From Planctomycetota bacterium (GTDB taxonomy: Bacteria > Planctomycetota > J058 > JAJDCP01): a DNA stretch of 64,000 bases. The translations under genes were made by a program, and so were the position numbers. This document shows positions 26,696 through 35,412 of the stretch, in pieces. Positions within the stretch are counted from its first letter, which is position 1. The number at the start of each line of letters is the position of its first letter. The DNA lies in contig JAJDCP010000098.1 of NCBI GenBank assembly GCA_029260765.1, forward strand, positions 1 through 64,000, in the 5' to 3' direction. The notes below the pieces were generated by a model. That model was not told the origin of the DNA. It worked only from the letters and a program-made list of their open reading frames with translations, and did not search any database.

Positions 26696-28204
26696 TCATT
26701 CCCCATCCGGACCGGCGGAGGGAAGCACACGCCAGGCCCGGAAGGGAGCATCAGGGCTGATGGCCTGCAGACGCGCAAAACCTGGCAGCATCGAAGGCCG
26801 CACGCCCTGCAGGGTGTCACAATGGACGATCACGAAATCAAAGTGGTCGTAGTCTGAAGCCTGCACACGTTCGGCAAACCATTCCAGATGCGGCGTCCAG
26901 GGCGGCCGTTCACGATCAGCAAAGACCACCAGGGCCGAACCGTGCTCGGCGAAGGAGAAACTCAGGCGTCCTCCCTTGAAGACTTGCGCCCAGGCGAAGC
27001 TCTGCAGGAAGGGTTTGCGCTTGATCCACCAGCTGCTCGGGGTCATGTCCAGTCCCAACACACGCGGCTCATCTGGCAGCGCCTCGATACTCTGCTGCAG
27101 GCCCTCCAGCTCGAATTCTTCGAAGGCCATCCACAGGTCGGCGCTGATCACGGACAGACTGAGCAGGGCCAACGCGGGCAGCCAGAGCTCAACCCGCCAA
27201 CGCAGGCGTGGCAGGGGCAACGCCAGCAACCCCAGCATACCGGCGTATGGCAGCCAACGCCGGTTCAGGCTGATGGTGTTCGAAGCGCTCTCAGGCAAGC
27301 AGAAGTAGGCCGCTGCCAGGCAGGCCGCTGCCCAGATCAGGCGGGACACGGGAGCGCCCCCTGGCTCCTCGGCGACCGGCCTGCGCCGCGCCTGCCACAC
27401 CAGCACCAGGGCGAGCACCAGCAGGACGGCCACCAGCACCAGCTCGGTCCAGCCGTGCAGGCCTCCCAGCAGGCTGTCGGTGAAGCGCCGCGGCTCCAGG
27501 CGTTGCCAGGGCCACGTCCGCCACAGCGCCTCAGAGCTGAACCCCATCGCCGACGCCTGTTGGCGCCACAGCCAGGCCGGCAGCAACCAGGGCACGAAGC
27601 CCAGACAGCGCACCCCAAGCTCACGCCAGCCGGCACGTGCCTGCCAGCTGCGCAGCAGCAACCACAGGCCTCCGGCGAGAAACCACAGGCCATGGGAAGC
27701 ATACAGACCGCCGGCCCAGAGACCGCAGAGCAGCGCGTCCCAGCATGGCTTGCGGGATGTCTCCAGCGCACACAGGAAGCCCGCGAACACCGGCCAGCCC
27801 AACGCAAAGCTCAGGAAGCCCCAATACAGATTGTGGTTGAAGATCAGGCAGGCAGCCGCCAGCACAAGCGGCCAGGGACGGCGGAAGCGGCGCGCCAGAA
27901 GCGCACAGGCGGCCAACGACAGCAGCGCCACCGCCAGCACACCGAGGCGCCCGGCCTGTTCGGGCCCCCCCACCATCCAACCAAGCGCCAACAGTCCATG
28001 GGCCAGCGAGTGGGGTGTCTCCCACTGGATACGGTACGGCCCCTCAGGCTCGGCCCGCGCCTCGTCGAACAGCCGCACCTGCGCGACCAGCTGAGGAAGG
28101 TCTGCCACGGGCGGGAACTGCACGCAGAGAAACGGCCCCGCCACCGCCAACGCGGCACACAGCAAGGCCGCAGCGCCCGCCCTCGAGGCCAGCTGCGCAT
28201 TCAC
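26696..28204 (-). CDS. Polytopic membrane protein, GT-C-like
   Basis: A 502-residue protein. GTG 28204 overlaps the tag stop (GTGA), so the genes are probably translationally coupled. Around ten hydrophobic helices are visible (ALLCAALAVAGPFLCVQF, GVLAVALLSLAACALLA, LVLVAVLLVLALVLVW and others). The early external loop FPPVADLPQLVAQ and the ~110-residue soluble C-terminus are reminiscent of GT-C-type glycosyltransferases or related planctomycetal proteins, but no catalytic motif is certain. It might act on lipid-linked sugars. Its place between a DNA glycosylase and a secreted beta-helix protein is unexplained. Confidence 0.66.
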   Translation of the reverse strand: MNAQLASRAGAAALLCAALAVAGPFLCVQFPPVADLPQLVAQVRLFDEARAEPEGPYRIQWETPHSLAHGLLALGWMVGGPEQAGRLGVLAVALLSLAACALLARRFRRPWPLVLAAACLIFNHNLYWGFLSFALGWPVFAGFLCALETSRKPCWDALLCGLWAGGLYASHGLWFLAGGLWLLLRSWQARAGWRELGVRCLGFVPWLLPAWLWRQQASAMGFSSEALWRTWPWQRLEPRRFTDSLLGGLHGWTELVLVAVLLVLALVLVWQARRRPVAEEPGGAPVSRLIWAAACLAAAYFCLPESASNTISLNRRWLPYAGMLGLLALPLPRLRWRVELWLPALALLSLSVISADLWMAFEEFELEGLQQSIEALPDEPRVLGLDMTPSSWWIKRKPFLQSFAWAQVFKGGRLSFSFAEHGSALVVFADRERPPWTPHLEWFAERVQASDYDHFDFVIVHCDTLQGVRPSMLPGFARLQAISPDAPFRAWRVLPSAGPDGE

Positions 28205-28779
28205 AGGGCAGCAGCCAGGGCGGCACAGGCGGCGTGGCGGGGGCAGTCGAGCAGGTGATCGTTGACCATACCGGTCGCCTGCATATGGGCATAGACGACC
28301 GTCGGCCCGATGAACTTGAAGCCCTCGCGCTTGAGCTGTTTGCTGAGCAGGCTGGAGAGTTCGGTCTTCGCGGGCAGATCGGACAGGCTGCGCCATCGAT
28401 TCTGCACGGGCCGCCCGTCGACGAAGCCCCAGATCCAGTCGGCAAAACTGCCCTCCCGGGCCTGCAGACGCAGGAAATTGCGGGCATTGCCGACGGCAGC
28501 CTCGATCTTGGCGCGCGAGCGCACGATGCCTGCATCGCCGAGCAGACGTACCACCTCGGCCTCTCCGTAGCCCGCCACGATCTCCGGGTCAAAGCCGGAG
28601 AAGGCCTTCTGGAAGTTGGTCCGCTTGTTCAAGATGGTCAGCCAGCTCAGCCCCGCCTGGAACGTCTCGAGCACCAGAAACTCGAACAGTCTCTGCTCGT
28701 CGAACAGGGGCACGCCCCACTCGTGGTCGTGGTAGTTGACGTAGATCGCAGGTTTTTCGGCCCAGGCACAGCGCGGCAT
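28201..28779 (-). CDS. tag: DNA-3-methyladenine glycosylase I
   Basis: A 192-residue protein that removes 3-methyladenine from DNA in base-excision repair. ATG 28779 follows GAGGAG. All zinc ligands known from E. coli Tag are visible: C4 (MPRCAWA), H17 (YVNYHDHEWG) and the C-terminal His and Cys in NDHLLDCPRH. The catalytic/base-pocket region LFEFLVLETFQAGLSWLTIL is conserved, as is FKFIGPTVVYAHMQATGMVN. The length is usual. It is the first gene of a three-gene minus-strand run and is divergent from the cNMP-kinase gene. Confidence 0.96.
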   Translation of the reverse strand: MPRCAWAEKPAIYVNYHDHEWGVPLFDEQRLFEFLVLETFQAGLSWLTILNKRTNFQKAFSGFDPEIVAGYGEAEVVRLLGDAGIVRSRAKIEAAVGNARNFLRLQAREGSFADWIWGFVDGRPVQNRWRSLSDLPAKTELSSLLSKQLKREGFKFIGPTVVYAHMQATGMVNDHLLDCPRHAACAALAAAL

Positions 28780-28914
28780 CGGGTCTCCTCCCGCTCCACT
28801 GATACCCTGGCCCGCCTCGGGCATCAACGCAAAGCCCCGACTGCTTGACGGAGGCGCCCGATTGGATGAGAATCCGGGGCTAAAGCTCTCTCCCCATCTA
28901 CTGGAGGCGGTCGC

Positions 28915-30279
<1,365 letters not shown>

Positions 30280-30280
30280 T

Positions 30281-30391
30281 TCAAGAGTCCTTGTCCCGTC
30301 GTGAGCCGAGGAGCATGACCAACAGCACAACTGCCCCCGCCACGACGAACAGGCCCACGATCGCCGCCACCATCAGAATTCCGATGCTCAT
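30281..30391 (-). CDS. 36-residue single-pass membrane peptide
   Basis: ATG 30391 is preceded by GGAGAG. The product is almost entirely one hydrophobic helix (AIVGLFVVAGAVVLLVMLLG) followed by a charged tail, RRDKDS. The stop lies one base from the stop of the convergent cNMP-kinase gene, and the start is ~110 bases from the divergent TPR-kinase gene. Such small membrane proteins often modulate larger partners. The hydrophobic run plus ribosome-binding site is the evidence; expression is not certain. Confidence 0.55.
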   Translation of the reverse strand: MSIGILMVAAIVGLFVVAGAVVLLVMLLGSRRDKDS

Positions 30392-30465
30392 CAGCTCTCT
30401 CCAGTTGAGTCGCCTCGCAGCTGGTTGATGCAGGTGCGCGGCAGACTGGCTACGGCTTCTGCCCT

Positions 30466-30471
30466 TATAGT
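30466..30471 (+). promoter_or_regulatory. Candidate -10 box for the TPR kinase
   Basis: TATAGT 30 bases before the TTG start at 30502. It is the third copy of this hexamer at a similar place in the window. No clear -35 box. Confidence 0.35.
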
Positions 30472-30501
30472 ACACCTTGGGAGTGCGGGAAGGGGGCCAG
30501 C

Positions 30502-33500
30502 TTGGACGAGCAGACCATCCGCGAGCTCTGGGCTCCAACGCTCGGAGACCAGACAGACTGGACCGTGCTGGACGGCGAGGCCACCTACCGCTCGCTGCCT
30601 GGCGCTGACGAGACTCTCTCCCCCCTGGATCTGGACCAGGCCGGACAATCTCCCTTTGTCCCCGGCGCAGAGATCGGGCGCGGGGGCGTGGGCGTCGTCT
30701 ACCGCGCCCGCCAATCTTCGCTGGGACGCGACGTCGCCCTCAAGACTCCGCACTCCGAGCAGGAAGCCCATGCTTTTGCAGGGCCCCGGGGGTTCTTCGT
30801 CGAAGCCCTGATCAACGGGCGGCTCGAACACCCGAACATCGTGCCGGTGCACGACCTCGGGCGCGGTCCCGACGGGGGCATCTTCCTGGCGATGAAGCTC
30901 GTCGAGGGCGACAGCTGGCGGGCGCTGCTCGACCGCCCGGAGAAGGATCTGGTCTACCACCTCGAGATCCTGCTGCAGGTCTGCAACGCGGTGGCCTTTG
31001 CCCACAGCCGGGGGGTGGTGCACAACGACCTGAAACCCGAAAACGTGATGGTCGGCCGCTTTGGCGAGGTGTTGCTGATGGACTGGGGGCTGGCCGTCGA
31101 GTTCGGGCAGCCTGCCCGCCTGCGCCACCGCTCACAGGTCACCCGGCCCTGTGGAACTCCTGGCTACATGCCGCCCGAGCTCGCAGAAGGACGCGGCCAG
31201 GACATCGGCCCCCACACCGATGTCTACCTGCTCGGCGGCATCCTGTTCCGTCTGCTCAGCGGGCGCACGCCCCACCACGGCCACAACTTCGTGCAGACCG
31301 TGCTGCACGCTGTGCTGGGACGGGTCGGGGAGCTGCCCGGCGAAGTGCCGCGCGAGCTGCGCCAGATCTGTCTCAAGGCGCTGGCCGGGGAACCCGCGGC
31401 GCGGCATTCCAGCGTCGAGGCCTTCCAGTCCGCCTTGCGCGCCTTCCTGCGGCACCGAGAGAGTCTGCTCATCAGCTCTGAAGCGCGCCAGACGCTCGAC
31501 GCCGCCCTGGCCCGGGACACGCTGCCCCGCAGCCAGCTCTACGAGAAGCTGGCCACCGCCGTCGCCGGCTTCGCACAGGCGCAGCGCCTCTGGTCGGAAA
31601 ACCCCGAGGCAGCTCGAGGCAGCGTGGAGGCCCGCCGCGCCTATGCCGAGCTCGCCCTCGGCGGCGGTGACCTGGCCCTGGCCGCCACCCAGCTCGATGC
31701 TCTGGCGGATTCCGGGGCGCCTGCACCGGAGCTGCGCCTCGAGCTGCAAGGCGCGCGCCGTCGCCGTACTCGGGAACGGCTGCTGCGGCGCAACCTGCAG
31801 TGGGGTCTGGCCAGCGCTTTCATGCTGATCATGATCTTGCTGGGCGCATGGTGGTGGGCCGATACAGACCGGGTCGCAGAGCTGCGCAACAACGCCCAGT
31901 GGGCATTCGACACCCAGCGGTCGCTTGTCAGAGAGCTGAACGGCGACAGTCTGCGGGTGGTGATGCACGAGCTGGGGAGCACCCCGCTCCTGCAGGCCGG
32001 GCAGGACCGACCGTTCCACCTCTCCAATTCCGAGCAGCATCTTCACGCCCAACAGATCCGAGGCTTCTTCTACTACGTCTCGCAGAGCATGCACCTGGCC
32101 GAGCTGGCCACGCAGGTGGTCGAAGAACATTTGTTGCAGCAGATGCCCGCAGCCGCGCTCGACAGCCTGCGGATCGCCAATCAAGTCGACCACGAGCTGG
32201 CAGTCCGGCTCGCCATCGCCAACCAGTCTTTCGAGCTGGCCGAGACCTTCCTGGCCAGCCACCCCGATGCGAAGACCCGCGCGGCTTTGCGCGCCGAGCT
32301 CGCAGAGCAACGCACGGCGGCTCTCAGCTGGCAGATCACGCAGACTGAACGAGCCCTGGAAGACCTGCGCCTGGGCCGCGGGCGCGCCGACAGGCCGCGC
32401 TGGTGGCCGACGCCCGAAGAGTATGTCATCCAGCTCAGCCGCTTCCGCGACAAGGGCGTGGTCCAGGTGTTGCACGAGCATCTGCAGGCCTATACCCGCC
32501 GCGCGCAAGCGGACGCGAGCATCGGCCTGCCCGTGCCATGGACGCAGGCAGAGAGCGAGGAGATCGCTGTCATTCTGCAGGTCTTGGGGATGCTCGACCT
32601 GCCGGACGTCTGCCTTCCTCCCCTGATCGCCTTCGCGAGTGCGGTCTGGGACCCCAAGCTCGCCGTGGTCAGCGGGTTGGCCTTGTGCAACACCGGTGAC
32701 AGGCGGGCCGAAGAGTTCCTCTACCGCGAGCTGCGGGAGCGTATGGGCGTCAACAGCTCCGTCTGGACGCAGGTGTCGGGCCAGCTGGCCCGCATCCGCA
32801 GCGAGAGTCTCGATGCCGCGGAGATCTTCGATCTGCAGGAATGCCTGCTGCAAGGACTGCGCCTCAGCGCGAAGGGTGAGGGGGACGCTGCGCTGCGCAT
32901 GTACGCGCGCGCGATTGAGCTCGATTCGACTTTGGTGAGCGCCTTCAACGACCGTGGGGTCGTGCTGCTCGGCCTGGGGAGGTATACCGAAGCCTACGAA
33001 GACTTCACCCGGGCGATCGGCCTCGGGGCGAACACCTGCCCCTTCTTCAACAACCGCGGCCAGGCTTTGCTGTACCTGGGCCGGTTGGATGACGCGCGCC
33101 GCGACTTCGACCACGCCATCGAGCTCGATCCGAGCGCACCCCGGCCCTGGGCGAGCCGCGGCACGCTCTGGCTCGAGCTCGACAGCCTCGATCTTGCCGT
33201 GCGCGACTACCAACGCGCGATGGAGCTCGATCCCTACCTGGAAGAGGCCGTCAACAACCTGGCTGCCACCTACTCACGGCTCGAACGTCTCGATGACGCC
33301 ATCAGGATGTTCGATCGCGCCTTGAGTCTCGACCCGCGAGACACGATGGCGTACACCAACCGTGCCCTCACCTACCTCCAGTTGGGAGAGCCCGCGCGTT
33401 CGCTCGCTGACTGCGATCGGGCTCTGCGCCTCGATCCCCGCCTGACCGGAGCCCTGAGCACACGCGGCTCGGCGTATCTGGCGCTCAATCAGCCGTCACA

Positions 33501-35328
33501 AGCCCTCGCCGACTTCGAGCATGCCCTGGCCCTGGGGGACAGCTCGGCGGTGGTGTTGTCGGGGCGCGGTGCGGGCCGCCTGGTGCTGCAGGACTACGAG
33601 GGAGCCGAGTCGGACCTGCGGGCGGCGCTTGCCTTGGGCATGGGTGGTGGGCAGATCTACCTGCAACTCGGCGTGATTGAGCAGCACTACGGACGAAACG
33701 CGTCAGCGGTCAAGCTCTTCGACCGGGCGCTCGAAGAAGATCCTCAATTGGTGACCGCCCTGGTGGCGCGCGGAAGTCTGCTGGGCACTGAACGGGAATT
33801 TGGGGGCGCTCTGCGGGACTTCGACCTGGCGATCGCGATCGATCCTCAGGCCAGCACTGCCTTGACGCAGCGTGGCCAGCTGTTGTTGGTTCTGGAACGG
33901 TATCAGGAGTCGCTGCGCGACTTCGAGCGCGCCCTGGCGCTGGGCGCCGAGTCCGGTCCCCTGCGTGTCTGGCAGGGGATGACGCTGCTCGATCTCGAGC
34001 GCTGCGACGAGGCGCTGGCGTGCTTCGAGCGGGCCGAACAGCTCGGCGTGAGCGGCTACGCGCTGCAGTTGCGCCGCGCCGCCGCCTACGAGCAGCTGGA
34101 GCGGCTGCCGGAAGCCACAGCGGCTTGCTCGCGGGCCATCGCCGCCGACACGACCCGGGCCGAGTCCTGGTTGAGACGCGGCGCTCTGTACCATGCGCAG
34201 GGGCAGCTCAGCGAAGCGATGGCGGACTGCGAACGCAGTCTGCAGCTCGACCCCGAAGAGGCCGAGGCCTGGGCCCTGCGAGGGGGGCTGCATCAGGAAG
34301 CCGGGGCGTTGCTGGAGTCTATGCAAGACTTCGAGACGTTCATCGCCCTGAAGCCCGACGAGGCTCGGGGGTTCGCGATGCGCGCGCAGTCCTGGTTCCT
34401 GCTGGGCGATCTCCAGGCCACCCGCGCCGACCTCGACAAGGCTCTGGAGCTGCAGCCCGGCTTGATCCGGGCGCGACTGTTGCGCGCCGAGCTCTTCAGC
34501 AAGCAGAGAGCGTTTCCGGCCTCTCTGGCTGACATCCAACAGGTACTGCAGACCGACCCCGAAGAACCCGACGCCTACTACATGCTCGGCACCGTGATGC
34601 GCCTGCAGCAAGTCTATGCAGAAGCTGAGGCAGCCTATGACCGGGCGATCGAGCTACGTCCAGGGCACTTCGACGCTTTGCAGGGAAGGGGCTTTGTTCA
34701 CATGGCCTTGCGAGAGCTCGAGTCCGCTCTCGACGACTTCAACACGGCGATCGAAGTGGACCCCGAGGCCCCAGCGACCTACCTGTTGCGCGGCCGCGTG
34801 TACCACAAGCTCGGCGACTATCCACAGGCACTGCGCGACTACCAGAGCTGCCATGCGCGCGATCCGCAACAAGAGGAGGCGCTGGTCCGATCGGGCGATC
34901 TATTGCTGGAGATGGGACGGCTGGACGAGGCCCGCGCAGCCTTTTCCAAGGCTCTGGAGCTCGGTTTCGACAGCGGCAGAGTCCAGTTCAACCTCGGGGT
35001 GATCTCGATGCGAGAGGCGGATCACGCGACGGCATTGGAGTATTTCTTGCGTGCGGCCGAGCTGCAAGAAGATCTGGCCGTGGCGCTGTACAATGCGGCC
35101 TGTATGCTGTGCCTGCTCGCCGCAGACCGTTCCACCGAAGGGCTGAGCCCCGAGCAGATCGACGAGACAGACGAAATGGAGCGCACGCGCGCCTTCGAGC
35201 TGCTCGAGCTGGCCAGGCTACGTGGCTACGACGACCGGGAGCTGCTGCGCGGCGACACTGATCTCGACTTCCTGCACGATGATCCGCGCTGGCCGGCGCT
35301 GCTGGAGCGCATGACCGGCAGCGAGTAG
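30502..35328 (+). CDS. Ser/Thr kinase - TM - TPR-array protein
   Basis: A 1608-residue protein; TTG 30502 follows AAGGGGG. The kinase domain lies in residues ~50-310: IGRGGVGVVYRA, VALKTP (K81), HNDLKPEN (D176) and MDWGLA (D194). The catalytic loop has Asn in place of the usual Arg of HRD, and DWG replaces DFG; DWG is common in TPR kinases of Planctomycetota and Myxococcota. One membrane helix (residues ~434-453, AFMLIMILLGAWWW) places the C-terminal part on the other side of the membrane. Residues ~800-1585 are about 20 TPRs with the standard spacing (e.g. LDDAIRMFDRALSLDPRDTM). The end (DTDLDFLHDDPRWPALLERM) is a recurrent cap in such proteins. Inference: a sensor/scaffold kinase; the ligand is unknown. 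Confidence 0.92.
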   Translation: MDEQTIRELWAPTLGDQTDWTVLDGEATYRSLPGADETLSPLDLDQAGQSPFVPGAEIGRGGVGVVYRARQSSLGRDVALKTPHSEQEAHAFAGPRGFFVEALINGRLEHPNIVPVHDLGRGPDGGIFLAMKLVEGDSWRALLDRPEKDLVYHLEILLQVCNAVAFAHSRGVVHNDLKPENVMVGRFGEVLLMDWGLAVEFGQPARLRHRSQVTRPCGTPGYMPPELAEGRGQDIGPHTDVYLLGGILFRLLSGRTPHHGHNFVQTVLHAVLGRVGELPGEVPRELRQICLKALAGEPAARHSSVEAFQSALRAFLRHRESLLISSEARQTLDAALARDTLPRSQLYEKLATAVAGFAQAQRLWSENPEAARGSVEARRAYAELALGGGDLALAATQLDALADSGAPAPELRLELQGARRRRTRERLLRRNLQWGLASAFMLIMILLGAWWWADTDRVAELRNNAQWAFDTQRSLVRELNGDSLRVVMHELGSTPLLQAGQDRPFHLSNSEQHLHAQQIRGFFYYVSQSMHLAELATQVVEEHLLQQMPAAALDSLRIANQVDHELAVRLAIANQSFELAETFLASHPDAKTRAALRAELAEQRTAALSWQITQTERALEDLRLGRGRADRPRWWPTPEEYVIQLSRFRDKGVVQVLHEHLQAYTRRAQADASIGLPVPWTQAESEEIAVILQVLGMLDLPDVCLPPLIAFASAVWDPKLAVVSGLALCNTGDRRAEEFLYRELRERMGVNSSVWTQVSGQLARIRSESLDAAEIFDLQECLLQGLRLSAKGEGDAALRMYARAIELDSTLVSAFNDRGVVLLGLGRYTEAYEDFTRAIGLGANTCPFFNNRGQALLYLGRLDDARRDFDHAIELDPSAPRPWASRGTLWLELDSLDLAVRDYQRAMELDPYLEEAVNNLAATYSRLERLDDAIRMFDRALSLDPRDTMAYTNRALTYLQLGEPARSLADCDRALRLDPRLTGALSTRGSAYLALNQPSQALADFEHALALGDSSAVVLSGRGAGRLVLQDYEGAESDLRAALALGMGGGQIYLQLGVIEQHYGRNASAVKLFDRALEEDPQLVTALVARGSLLGTEREFGGALRDFDLAIAIDPQASTALTQRGQLLLVLERYQESLRDFERALALGAESGPLRVWQGMTLLDLERCDEALACFERAEQLGVSGYALQLRRAAAYEQLERLPEATAACSRAIAADTTRAESWLRRGALYHAQGQLSEAMADCERSLQLDPEEAEAWALRGGLHQEAGALLESMQDFETFIALKPDEARGFAMRAQSWFLLGDLQATRADLDKALELQPGLIRARLLRAELFSKQRAFPASLADIQQVLQTDPEEPDAYYMLGTVMRLQQVYAEAEAAYDRAIELRPGHFDALQGRGFVHMALRELESALDDFNTAIEVDPEAPATYLLRGRVYHKLGDYPQALRDYQSCHARDPQQEEALVRSGDLLLEMGRLDEARAAFSKALELGFDSGRVQFNLGVISMREADHATALEYFLRAAELQEDLAVALYNAACMLCLLAADRSTEGLSPEQIDETDEMERTRAFELLELARLRGYDDRELLRGDTDLDFLHDDPRWPALLERMTGSE

Positions 35329-35412
35329 ACCACGCTCCAGCAAAGCCATCGCGGCTGAAGTACGGTCGTGGTAGACTGGAGCCATCGATCGACCAAGGGG
35401 AAGGGGTTGGAC

